64,000 nt of DNA from Avena insularis (lineage: Eukaryota; Streptophyta; Magnoliopsida; Poales; Poaceae): assembly GCA_023614405.1 (NCBI GenBank), contig CM042685.1:188824257-188888256 (forward strand), given 5' to 3'. Every line of letters starts with the position of its first letter. Within the stretch, counting starts at the first letter, position 1. Shown here piece by piece: positions 36,901-46,712 of this stretch. The notes below the pieces were generated by a model. That model saw nothing but the letters and a program-made list of their open reading frames with translations. It did not search any database and was not told the origin of the DNA. Position numbers and translations under genes: made by a program.

Positions 36901-36968
36901 TGAATGGGTTTTGAGAGAGAGAGGGGGTTAGGGTTTTATAGGTTTTACTTTGATTGGAACATTATGCA
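33961..36968 (-). mobile_element. K2 right piece: inverted copy of the K repeat
   Basis: Read on the minus strand this aligns with K1 from its GC-rich start to about 2080, ending at the A insertion. Carries the 420-bp MITE at 34992-35411. The block 35940-36660 is GC-rich and shows open frames on both strands that correspond in position to the C-rich block of K1 and have no recognised domain. The outer end is approximate, near ACATTATGCA at 36968; I found no matching target duplication. Confidence 0.55.
34992..35411. mobile_element. 420-bp MITE with long terminal inverted repeats
   Basis: Ends GGAGAACGTATCCTATACAC and, reverse-complemented, GGAGAATGTATCATGTGCAC; similarity continues for about 50 bp (through CAACCGATGCACCTA). 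Flanked by an exact GTTGGACT at 34984-34991 and 35412-35419. The interior is AT-rich and non-coding. The 8-bp duplication suggests hAT. If the terminal C is counted it becomes 9 bp, which would suggest Mutator. Confidence 0.85.
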
Positions 36969-37885
36969 AGTGTGATCTATATATGCAATGCTCAATCATA
37001 TCTTTATTAATATTACATAAAAGAATGGTATATTACGTACGCGTAACCTTTGGCTCAAGTTAACATTATACAGTTTCATAGTTGATATATACATCATTTA
37101 TCTCTGTCTACCTTAGAAAAGTATGTGTTATGAAAGAAGAATGAGCTGAAGATCTCAGAGATTTGCTTGTTTTTAAAGCTTTATTTATAATTACTACAAA
37201 CAATTTATCGTATCTCTATCTTGTATATTCATTACTATAAATATATGTAAAAAATAAACCCTCAAAGGGCACAAATTAAAGCACATATTTCCAACCCCAC
37301 CCAACCGGTACGTGTGCTAAGCAGGAGGCGGCGGCTCCTCGAGGAAAATCCATCTAGGGTTCCATTCCTCCGGCAAGGTTGCCGTTCCGTTCCGTCTCCG
37401 GTGGCCTTAGGGCATTGGAGGTGTGGCGGACCATGGCTGTTGCCGGCGAGAGGTTGTCGTTATTCTATAGTCTGTTTTTTCGTGTCTTTTTTAGAATGGT
37501 GAGACAATGGCTACATTCTGAAATCAGAATAAGGTTCTTTTCTTTTTATTTTTATTTCGACGAAAGGTATATGAAACCGTATGTAAAGATAGAACAGTAA
37601 GAATCTTATTCTAATTTTGGGAAGTAGCGGAGCAGGAACTGCAGGAGCTCTGCCCTCACTCTTTTCGAGATTGTTTGACCAAGTCTGTGCACTGTGCGGT
37701 GGACACGCGCATGCCAAACCGGCAGCGGAGCAGGAACCTATGGGATTGACCATAGCGAACGCCCATTTCCTTTTTTAATCCCCATTGACATTTGGTACGA
37801 CCGACCTTCGATCAAACTTCTCCATGCCATTGCCATGTGACCGCTCTGGAGTGCAGTTGCAGTATGTTGGCTTCCCGAGGACGTA
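36969..37885. other. AT-rich low-copy spacer
   Basis: No gene supported. A GC-richer stretch at 37300-37450 (GGAGGCGGCGGCTCCTCG...) and an imperfect inverted pair around CAGAATAAGGTTCT (about 37524) and AGAATCTTATTCTA (about 37600) are the only structures seen. Confidence 0.4.
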
Positions 37886-38099
37886 CTCCCTCTGTTCGGG
37901 ATTATAGGTCCTACGCGTATACCTAGGTTGTTAATTTGACTAAGAAAATATAATTTATATATTACAAAAATTATATCATTAGAAATATAGTCTCTAAGAT
38001 ATCTAATGGTATAATTTTTATACTATAATATATATATTTTGTTGTTTAAATTGGCAACCTATTTATCCGCGCGGGACTTATAATCCCAAACGGAGGTAG
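37886..38099. mobile_element. Stowaway-like MITE, 214 bp
   Basis: Termini CTCCCTCTGTTCGGGATTAT and, reverse-complemented, CTACCTCCGTTTGGGATTAT, with TA on both sides (37884-37885 and 38100-38101). AT-rich interior without coding capacity. CTCCCTCCGT ends plus TA duplication are the Tc1/mariner Stowaway signature in grasses. Confidence 0.88.
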
Positions 38100-38212
38100 T
38101 AGTAGTTATTTTAGCAGTACCAAGCCGACCATTTCAGTGCCGATGTCACATCTGTTCAATGATGGCTTTCCGAGGACGTCAGGAAGGAAGGAACGGTTCA
38201 ATGACGAGGCTT

Positions 38213-38741
38213 AGACCGGTCATGGTGCAAATAATAACTAAAGGTCCAACTCAGCAAAATTATTTATGTGGCAGTGAATTAATGAAGAGAGAGAAGGATG
38301 AAGTAACATATTTATTTACTGTAACATCACACATACCAATACAAGATGAGTCTATCACCTAATAAATGATACTCCCTCCGTCCTGGTTTAAAGGACACAA
38401 TTTGCAAACCATACAATCCCAAAATACTTAGACACAAAAGCATTTAATCTCTGTAATTACTCCTGTGTGAAAGCAATAAAATGCCTGCATACACAAGTGT
38501 GAACAAATGTGAACACTTTACTAACTCTTTTTCTCCTTATGCATGTTCTACTCCATACTATTAAATGGACCAATTAAATGACACCTAGGATCAAGAGAAT
38601 TGCAAATTGTGTCCTTTAAACCGGGACGAAGGGAGTACTTTGCATGACACCACTTATATGTTACTCTCCACTATAAATATAGTAACATAGAGTAGTAATT
38701 TATGTATTACTAGTCTATGTTACTTTCCACTATGACCAGCC
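38213..38741. mobile_element. Tourist-like MITE, host of a nested Stowaway
   Basis: Ends GACCGGTCATGG and, reverse-complemented, GGCTGGTCATAG, flanked by TTA (38210-38212 and 38742-38744), the PIF/Harbinger duplication. Without the Stowaway at 38372-38635 it is about 263 bp. The GGCTGGTCATAGTGG end is a common grass Tourist-type terminus. Confidence 0.7.
38372..38635. mobile_element. Stowaway MITE, 264 bp, near-perfect TIRs
   Basis: Left end CTCCCTCCGTCCTGGTTTAA and right end (reverse complement) CTCCCTTCGTCCCGGTTTAA, matching for over 30 bp through AGGACACAATTTGCAA. TA at 38370-38371 and 38636-38637. Confidence 0.92.
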
Positions 38742-39380
38742 TTAGAGAATATGTGAAATATGAAGTTATTTAGGGCTGTAAACAGAAACGTGTGGCCGAG
38801 GTTTGAATTATATCTGCTGCGCGTGGAGTTTGAATGGGTTATAAGTTATAACCAACCAACCATGTCAGCAAATAATAATACTCCTAGATAAAGAATCGAT
38901 TATGTGAAAAGAGGGTCAGCTGAAGAACTTGATTTCTCTCTTGCCTCAAAAAAAATGTAGAGAAACTTGAGTGGCGTCAAGTACTCATTGCAACAAGAGT
39001 TATCCAAGGAAAACACGTCTACAAGAACATGCAAAATAACAAATTATGCTTTGTTTTCTCTGTTGATTTGTCAGCTATCAGAACACAGAGACATCAAGAC
39101 TCCGCGTACGAACGACATGATTTCAAGTAGAGTACATTAACGCTATCCATACGCTGTTTAGTAATCATTACGATAAGCTGAAGGCAGAGGACACGGTCGA
39201 TCGGGACGGAACGACGGCCGATAGAGTATCACTTTAGGCACATTCATTCTAGTAGGTTGCTGTTAGGGTGCTCGCATAAAATCTTGAGAGATAGATGGCC
39301 AAGACCTCCGTCGTGGTGGGATGTCTAGCTAGAGAGAGTGAGAGCAAATCTACATGCCACTTCGACACAGAATTTAATTA

Positions 39381-39476
39381 CTTCTTTGGGCCCATATCAA
39401 TTGACTTAAATTTGTCAAGACTTAGATTCATCTAAATTTTAATAAATTAAAGTCAATTAATATGGATCGAAAGTAG
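39381..39476. mobile_element. Short Stowaway-like MITE, 96 bp
   Basis: Ends CTTCTTTGGGCCCATATCAA and, reverse-complemented, CTACTTTCGATCCATATTAA, each continuing TTGACTT; flanked by TA (39379-39380 and 39477-39478). Confidence 0.8.
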
Positions 39477-40379
39477 TAGGACAAAGGGATGTGAAAAAAA
39501 TAGTTTATTTTAACAGATTTGCTAGCTGTCACATACATTATGTCACACCTAAATCTTCTACCGTTCGATTGCACTAGGCTTTATGATCCGTTCTGATCCT
39601 TGCTAACTTGTTTTTGTACGTTGCTTGGCCCATGTTGATTGTTTTCTTTTGGAGAACAGCCCGCATTGATCGTCTCAGCACACTTGGCTCGCGTTTCCTC
39701 TCTCCGGGTGGGCCTTTTTGTAGTTCTGGCCCACAGTGGCGTCATGGGTTGTGGGCTGTTGTCTTTTTTCTTTGTTTTATGCCAATGTGTGAGTGGGTTT
39801 TTATTTTATGTTTTTCTTCATTGCTTGTTGTTGATTTATTGTTTTTTCATAGAGGTCGATGAGAAAGTTTATATGTAGGAACTCTATTTTTTTGGCGTGG
39901 CTCCGTTTGTTTGTGTCCACACAACTCAATTTTTTTAGGAGGATATGATTTCGATACTATACATAGGCTAGCTAAAACGTCCACACAATTTAATTTTTTT
40001 ATTGCGGTCCCTTATGATCTTTTTATGTACATAAATTCATATGTGGTAACCATCATTTTTAATTTTCAACTGTCAATTGTTTCGTGTTCAGTTCTTAATA
40101 TGAGTTACATCAAGTTAGTTGAAGGGTAGTTTTTTTGGTATTGTGTTGACGTCTATTTTTTGTTTTTTGTGTTTGTACTTGATGTTAGACGAATAGTTGT
40201 TTTCCTATTTTTAGAGCAGCTAAACTTAGGACCTCCATGATGTTGGTTTCTCCCTCGACGCATCGCCACACAAACAGAGCGGAGTTTTGTTTTATTGTTT
40301 TTAGAGCGGCTAAACTTAGGAGCCAACGGTTGGATTCTATCCCGACATTGGACATCAAACGGGCGTTTTTATCGGGGGA

Positions 40380-40720
40380 CTTGCATCTAAGGATTTGTTT
40401 TTGTGACCCCCTTCTTTTTTTACTACGAGTTGCATATGGATTTGAAACTGGCTTTTCTTGGAGGGAGGGGGAGTTGCAGCTAGGTAAGCAACTAATGATT
40501 TGTTTTTGCTAGGAGCAGCGTCTTTACTTGAAACTAGATTTTCTTGGGTTGCATCTAGACTTGAAACTGTTTTTTTCTCGGTGAATTGCAACTCGGGATG
40601 CAACTAAGGATTTGTTCTCGGTGAATTACTATGAGTTGCATATGGACTAGAAACCGGCTTTTTCTCGCACGGGGGAGGGGGGGGGTGTTGATCTAGGGTT
40701 GCAACTTGAAACTGGCTTAA
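40380..40720 (+). repeat. Degenerate repeat built on AAGGATTTGTT...TTGAAACTGG
   Basis: The motifs AAGGATTTGTT, AGTTGCAT and TTGAAACTGG(C)TTTT recur in order at least three times (near 40389, 40493 and 40607 for the first motif), with spacing changes and substitutions. Interrupted by a poly-G run near 40670. Confidence 0.5.
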
Positions 40721-41239
40721 TTTTGATATAATATATGAAAATCCACATGTCTTTTTTGCGACACTAGAAAATAGAGATGGATCTACACAAAATTAGGGTT
40801 CAAGTAGATTAATAAATCAGTTTAAGTTTTCACATTTTAATTTTTGCTCATTTATTAAAAATCTCAATCTATTAAATTAAATTTTTCATGACCAGAACAA
40901 TTCCAATTCAATGACACTCCAATAGGTATTTTTTTGGTTTTTTCAAATTTATTTTCTATATTAAAATAAATACATTAAATTCCTATGTTTGTTCTAATAA
41001 TTCAGAAGAATTTATAGTATGTTTTTTACAATTTTATTATTATTTTTGTTTTCCTTTACATTTAAAAAATGAATGATGCATATTTTAAATTTTGCTACAT
41101 CGTGTACTCAAAATGTAAACTCAATGTCAAATGGGGCCTAGCTCTATAACCGAAAAATAGAGTTTCTACATATAAAGAAGTGCACAACTCAATGTCAAGT
41201 GGGGCCACTATTTTTCAGTTATAAGTGGTTCTTAACTGA

Positions 41240-41400
41240 TGTGTTTTTAGTTGCAATGAGGTCACAACTATGTTGAATGGGGTAGCTGGTTTGTTTTATT
41301 AGTTGAAAATGAGGAGGTTGCAACTGAGTTGTCTTTTCAGTTGAAATGAGGTTGCGACTGAGCTGTGTTTTTAGTTGCAAGTGAGGTTGCAACTAAGGTA
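41240..41400 (+). repeat. Tandem-like GTTGCAA(C/T)...TTTTTAGTTG repeats
   Basis: Units of roughly 40-50 bp containing (T/A)GTTGCAA(A/G)TGAGGTTGCAACT with TGTGTTTTTAG or TGTCTTTTCAG spacers recur about four times. The similarity to the preceding degenerate repeat is only in the GTTGCA core. Confidence 0.5.
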
Positions 41401-41469
41401 TTTGCTCCGTTTTCTATTGTATATTGTTTTTGGTTGGCTATTTTAGCCTACCAAAATATCTTATAATTA

Positions 41470-41704
41470 CTTCTTTTTAAATTAACTTAATTTTGACTAG
41501 ATCCATATGTAAAATACGTCTAGACATATATATACTACTCTCTTTGTCTTAAAATAGATGTCTTTGGTTTTTCAAATTTTGGATGAATCTATATACTAAA
41601 TAGTGTCTAGATTTATTTAAATTTTGATAAATTTGAGACATATATTTTGGAACGGAGGAAGTATATAAAATAGACAAAGTTAAGTTAATTAATTTTGGAC
41701 GAAG
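41470..41704. mobile_element. Stowaway-like MITE containing another
   Basis: The left end CTTCTTTTTAAATTAACTTA pairs with the right end (reverse complement CTTCGTCCAAAATTAATTAA), both continuing into AACTTAA(T/C)TTTG(A/T)CTA. A TA precedes it; the base pair after it is TG, probably a mutated TA. The element at 41538-41661 interrupts it. Confidence 0.65.
41538..41661. mobile_element. Inner Stowaway-like MITE, 124 bp
   Basis: Ends CTCTCTTTGTCTTAAAATAG and, reverse-complemented, CTTCCTCCGTTCCAAAATAT, continuing ATGTCT; TA at 41536-41537 and 41662-41663. Confidence 0.8.
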
Positions 41705-41789
41705 TGATCACTACGTGGGATTAGAATTTTTTAAGTGGGACTGAACCGATGCGCCAGCCTTTGAAGCGTGCTAGTAATTATGACGCGGC

Positions 41790-43074
41790 TGAAAGGATCA
41801 TATGGGCATCTAGAGAGGGTGAATATGTGCTACTTCAAATTTTCTTATTTTTGAAATTAGGATTTGACAAGAAAGGTAAATTCTCTAGATTATGCAACTA
41901 AGGTGAATTTACCTATATGTCCAACAAGCACCAACTAGCACAACACTAAGCAAGAACAAGTAAGTAAAGTGCGGTAAAATATAGAAGTAACCAAAGTGGT
42001 GGACACGGAGACACAAGGGTTTGTTTCCCGTAGTTCCTTCCTTTTAAGGGAAAGTACGTCTACGTTTGGAGAGGGGGTGGTTTCAACCACCAACGCCACG
42101 AGAGTCCTCCCTTGTTCTCCGATGAACCTCGCCCCAAAGGGTTCGATTCACCTCTTCCACTATATCAGCAACCTTCGAGGTGGAAGCCAACACCTTTACA
42201 ACAAGTTCGGCGCACACATCCACAACTTAATTGGAGGATCCCAAATACAAACAAGCTATCAAACAATCAAATACAAGCTTGTAAGAACCAAATCAAAAGC
42301 TAGGGTTTCCAAAGAAACACTAGAGCATGGGGGCCCTCAAGTGAATGAGGGGGAAATGAAGATCTCTCTTGGTGAAGCTGTAGATCAAGGCCTCCTCCAT
42401 CAATTCTCCAAAGATCAATGACTTTGGATGGTTGGATGAAGAGATCTTGTTGATTTGGTGGCTCAAATGGGGGTGGTGTTCTTGAGTGGGTCAGCAGCTA
42501 GAGGAAGGGGATAAGGTCCCCTGTTTATAAGCAACCCCCTCCACTGAACTGTTTTCTGACCATTGTAGAAAAGTCAGACCGGAGACTCCGACCTGCACAC
42601 CGGAGACTCCGGTCTACACCAGAGACTCCGGTCTACACCGGAGATTCCGGCCCATCTCTGGACCGACCTCCGGACCACCATACTGACTGACCAAGCCCTG
42701 CTGCGAGCCAAGTGGGTCGGAGACTCCGGTCCAGCAGCACCGGAGACTCCGGTCTGAGGTCCACACCGGATACTTCGGACTAGTCTCCGGACCTTTCTCT
42801 GGATCACCTATCACACTGTCCCAGGCAGAAAACTGGAGCCCCCTCCGGGAATTCCTGCGGAAACTCCGGTCCACACCGGAGACTCCGGTCCAGCCACACC
42901 GGAGACTCCGGTATGGAATTCCCACGAACATGTAGATCTTGCAGGAAACTTTCCGTAGAATAAGGGTCCTTTTCACTTTGCATTATACCAACCTGTAGAC
43001 AGTAGCATACTATAAAATGATCTACTTGTTGTTAACAAACACCAAAAGTGATTATGACAGTAAATGTCCTTTCA
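41790..43074 (-). repeat. 3' LTR of F (minus strand)
   Basis: 1285 bp, plus-strand ends TGAAAGGATCAT and GTCCTTTCA. Shares with G the segments around GGAGAGGGGGTGG (42067) and CACAACTTAATTGGAGG (42220), so it is a related but distinct LTR. A TATA-like GCTTATAAAC on the minus strand lies at about 42521-42530. Confidence 0.78.
42578..42912 (-). repeat. CCGGAGACTCCGG palindrome array in the U3 of F
   Basis: About ten copies of ACCGGAGACTCCGGT or close variants (for example CGGAGATTCCGG, CGGATACTTCGG) separated by short linkers such as CTACACC and CCACACC. On the minus strand the array ends about 50 bp upstream of the TATA-like box, the same place as the unrelated palindromes in G. Confidence 0.85.
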
Positions 43075-43095
43075 ATCTCCCCATTTTTGGTGTTC
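43064..43095 (-). other. Polypurine tract of F and adjacent LTR start
   Basis: On the minus strand CACCAAAAATGGGGAGAT runs directly into TGAAAGG, the LTR start. This is the expected plus-strand primer and fixes the element orientation as minus. Confidence 0.8.
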
Positions 43096-43439
43096 GATGA
43101 CAATAGGTGATTTTGCATGGAATAATTTGCATCAAGATAATAAAGCTCCCCCTGACTATGTGCATTAAGGTAAACAAGTAAATCATGCATGACCGTTGGT
43201 ACATGGATAAATCACATAGTTCTCACATGAGTTACAATAATATAGGTGCAACTACATAGTCACACACAAATAGCAAATAGTATCGCAAGCACATAAGGCA
43301 AATAAAATACGAAGTTTGAGATAGCAAATAAACATCAAATCCAAGCCTAAACCCATGCAAATCCCGATGGCAATGTCTTCTCCCCCTTTGGCATCGAAAT
43401 GCCGAAAAGGGAAAAGACCTAAGCTAGCGCCCCAAGGGA

Positions 43440-43685
43440 TCAGTAGTCCTCGTCATCGTCATCCTCGTCCTCCTCATCCCTGTCCTGATCCTCATCACCC
43501 TCATCATAGTCCTCATCATCCTCTGGAGTTACAGGTCCTTTGCCGTGAGGGCGAGAAGAGGAGATACCCATATCTAGAGGTGACATCAGAAAAGGTCATC
43601 CAGTCCACTAAGTTGTCCTATTGGGCATTCCATGCCCCAAAGGAAAGAGCAGACTCAGTGGATTGTTGAGCGCCATGCTCATCAT
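43440..43685 (-). pseudogene. C-terminal part of the F reading frame, split by E
   Basis: Minus-strand continuation of the frame at 56821-57353. After the duplicated target bases the frame reads DEHGAQQSTESALSFGAWN and meets a TAG at 43618-43620. Further on, in another frame, a strongly acidic tail (about 43441-43530: EDDEDYDEGDEDQDRDEEDE...) ends in a TGA. The acidic run on both sides of E suggests one original acidic C-terminus. Role unknown; position after pol recalls the extra frame of Sireviruses. Confidence 0.55.
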
Positions 43686-44221
43686 TGTTGGGGATATGCT
43701 ATATGGGTATCCTAATAGCATGTCTCTTATCCGACTAACCCGGGTGGCCCATAGTCGGTAGCATGGCCTATGGCCTGCTAGGCGGACCAGTTAGGTGGAT
43801 CCAGAAGGGAGGCCCATGCCGGATAAAGGAAGGCTACGGTGGAGTCACCAGCGTACCCGGAGCCTTGGAGTGCAAGATACACAAGACTAGTAATAGACGG
43901 TGTAGGACTCTGTAACCTGTCCGACTAAGACTTTTCCCTGTAACCCTAGGACCTGGCGACTATATAAGTCGGGCCTATGGGAGCCTTTAGGGCATAACCT
44001 AGTATCGGTTCATACAACCTCGCACAACAAACCTATCTCTGTAACTCGGAGTATTGCCCTTATAGTGATTTATAGCAGGAGTAGGATTCCGCCACCGTTG
44101 TGGGATCTGAACACAGGTGGTAATGTTACCTCGTACCCGTCAACCGTCCGCCTTACCCCACGTCTCTGAACACGCACTGTGAGGACCCCTCCATGGCGTA
44201 CTCATCGGCAATACCACGACA
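43686..44221 (+). repeat. 5' LTR of E
   Basis: 536 bp, TGTTGGGGATATGC to ATACCACGACA. Contains GACTATATAAGTCGG at about 43959-43973, a probable TATA box, preserved in the 3' LTR as GACTATATAAGCCGG. Confidence 0.93.
43961..43969 (+). promoter_or_regulatory. TATA box of the E LTR
   Basis: CTATATAAG, identical in both LTRs at the same offset. It would drive the sense genomic transcript; start site not determined. Confidence 0.65.
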
Positions 44222-44223
44222 GT

Positions 44224-44241
44224 TGGCGCCCACCGTGGGGC
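44224..44241 (+). other. Primer-binding site of E
   Basis: TGGCGCCCACCGTGGGGC starts two bases after the LTR. This site is common in grass Gypsy elements; I do not assign the tRNA with certainty. Confidence 0.75.
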
Positions 44242-44528
44242 AAGAGGCGCTTCAGGCTCTTCAGCGGGCGAGGACCAAGATCTTCGCGAGAATCGGCGAA
44301 ACCGTGGCCATCGACCGTGTTCTCTTCTCCGGCAACGTTCCGATCGTCCCTCCCGACGAGTTCTAGATCCCGGCGAAGACGAACCCTACACGGTGTTCGA
44401 TCGTTCCTATCGGAGACATCCACCTCTTCATCGGCGAAACCGACTCGGGCACTAGTTCCCTGGGAGTCGGAGGAGCATCAAGACCCGCACGGACCGCCTA
44501 CGGGCAGGATACGTTCGCGGAAGGATCG

Positions 44529-46712
44529 ATGTCGAATCTCTCTTCAGAGTTTGCCGGCAAAGATCGTAAAAATTCAAGGCCCACCCAAACCGCCCCTATG
44601 CAGGACATAAAGGTGGAAGATCACTGCAAATCCGTCGGCTTAGTCCGTGCATCTGGACAGCAGAGATCCAAGTTCGTCGGCGTGGTTACCATCTTCGATC
44701 TGGCACGCTGCATTCAGAGAGAGGGCAAAATCCCCCGCGATTACCTGGCCAGGTGGATCCGTATACGAGCCGACCTAGCCCACTACCCAGATGATAACGC
44801 CCTGTATCCCTTCGTGGAAGGATTGGACCATGGAACGCTTCTCCGACATTCTTTAAGACTGCAGCAGGCAACAGGACGCCTTACCCTCGAAGAGATGGTG
44901 AGCACCATCAACAGCTACGCGGCAGCTGATGCAGCAGCCCAGATGGAGCTCGCGCTCAGAGACGGAGAACCTCCGGCTCAGCAGCCGCCGCCACCGCCTC
45001 CCGCCGCCATCGTCGTAGCAGCACCACCACCTCCAATCATCGTCGAGCCCATTGCACCTCCACCGCCTGTCATCGAGGAGGTCCTAGCACCCTCCGACTC
45101 TGTCATTGACGCACTCTATGCTGATTGCAGTGCAGGTTCAGAGGAGATAGACTTCAGTCCAGAAGAGCCAGACTCCGCTATGCAGGAGATGGAGGAGGAG
45201 TACTCGCGCGATGAGCAGGCCAACAACGCCGTCGCGTCCCGAGGGGTGTTCGTCACCATTGGGACGGCGATGGATGAAGATCAACCTAGACGATCTCCGC
45301 CTACGGCGCTGGAAAAGGGGAAGGGGCCACTTATTGCTGCTGACGATGATCGCGTAAAAGTCATGCCTCCTCCGCCCAACCCAGTGCAGCAGCCACAGGA
45401 ACTCGGCACCGGCCCGAGCAACAACAACACCGCAAACTTGCCACCTCCAGCATCCACGTCTGCAGCAGCCCAAGTTACTCCAGCTGATAGAGTGATGTAC
45501 GGCAATCTCCTCGTCGAGCCACTGACCGTTGCTCATATCCGGAACGTGACTCAGCTTGATGAGAAGCGCCAACTGCTGCTGGAGGAAGCGCAAGCCATCG
45601 TGGAGCAAGGCGCTAAACTAGATCGAGATCTGGTCAACGCGCAGAAGTCCATAGAAAAAGCTAGAGCAATGGAGGCCGAGTACAAGACTCTGCTACAACA
45701 ACAGAAAGCTAAGAAAGCTCCGGCTCACGTCATCAACGATCCTGGTGTACGACGCAACCTAGGATGGGATCCCTCGAAGCCGGCACAAGCCAAGCCATAC
45801 ATTGACAATGAAGGCAAGCAGGTGATGCCCACCCCACTCCTTAACCTCGCCGTCGCCAAGACCCTTCTGGAGCAGGATAGATCGCCTGAGGCAGTGGAAC
45901 AGGTCTATGACCTAGTGGCCAAGGCGGTGAAGCAGCAGGAAAAGGCCACCTCTCAGAGGCTTGAGTCTAACCCAGCGCCCGCCAGTACAAACCGCCAAGG
46001 GACAGATCTCCTCTTGATGTCGGGTCCCAGACGGGTTCATCAGAGCGAAGACGGAGGGATGCACGTAACAGGAAGGATGCCATCCCCATATCCTCCGACC
46101 ACGGAGAAAAGGCCAGACCTCGTCGCCCATCGCCACCGCCCCGATCCCCCCGACATCGCGAAGATTACAAAGCTCACTATCGTACGGATATGCCCCCACC
46201 AAAGCAGTGTGGCATCGTCATCCGCGACAACACGGAGCAAACCCGTCATGACAGAGAGCGCAACCGAGGACATAAGAGCAGGTCGCGCCATGACCCTCCG
46301 CGTCCGACAAGCAACCGTGACAGGCGTGAGGTGTCGAAGGAGGGTAACAGCAAGAAGGCTAACCCACCACCACCTCCGCCTCCATCGGCACCAAGCAGTC
46401 ACCATGGCGGAGGAGGCCCGCGTCATTCACGCAGCCCATCCCCTGTTGACAAGAAGAAGAAGAACCCGGAGCCATACGATGCATGTTCGCGGATCGACAA
46501 GATCCACGAGGCCCGGGAAGGACCATACCTTGGACCACGTTGCTTTGGACCTGCAATACGGTCCGCAACTTACCCCAAAGGTTTCCGGATTGACAATACC
46601 ATCAAGCCCTATGACGACACCGCTAAGCCAGCCACTTGGTTGCAGGACTATGGCAACGCGGTGGAGATTGCCGGAGGCAACCCCAACGTCGCCGTCAAGT
46701 ACCTCCCATTAA
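44529..46712 (+). pseudogene. Upstream frame of E with a partial gag fold
   Basis: The frame opens at 44529 and stays open for 727 codons, but from about residue 490 (46000) it leaves the meaningful frame, which continues as the next feature. Residues about 57-137 (DLARCIQ...YLARW...FVEGLDHGTLLRHSL...YAAADAA) align with the C-terminal half of the gag domain in the next feature. Residues 148-190 are proline-rich, 195-235 acidic, and about 345-400 predict a coiled coil (EKRQLLLEEAQAIVEQ...KSIEKARAMEAEY). The N-terminal half of the gag fold is not evident, so the fold is partial. A one-base indel near 46000 separates this from gag. Possible readings are an internal duplication in gag or an ancestral N-terminal extension. 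Confidence 0.7.

Larger units (their letters stand above)
39477..41469. other. AT-rich spacer with degenerate direct repeats
   Basis: No gene recognised; the open frames here are short and unsupported. Direct repeats include GAGC(A/G)GCTAAACTTAGGA at about 40214 and 40305, CCACACAA(C/T)T(C/T)AATTTTTTT at about 39917 and 39980, a series around TTGCAT...GGATTTG/TTGAAACTG at 40380-40720, and GAGGTTGCAACT-type units at 41240-41400. Confidence 0.45.

Noticed and set aside
4990..36968. Attempt to define a target-site duplication for K2
   Set aside because: Five-base flanks at the candidate ends (TTTAA and AGTGT) do not match, so the outer boundaries remain approximate.
36969..41789. Search for a host gene in the MITE-rich spacer
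   Set aside because: No open frame above about 140 codons, no domain and no credible splice structure was seen.
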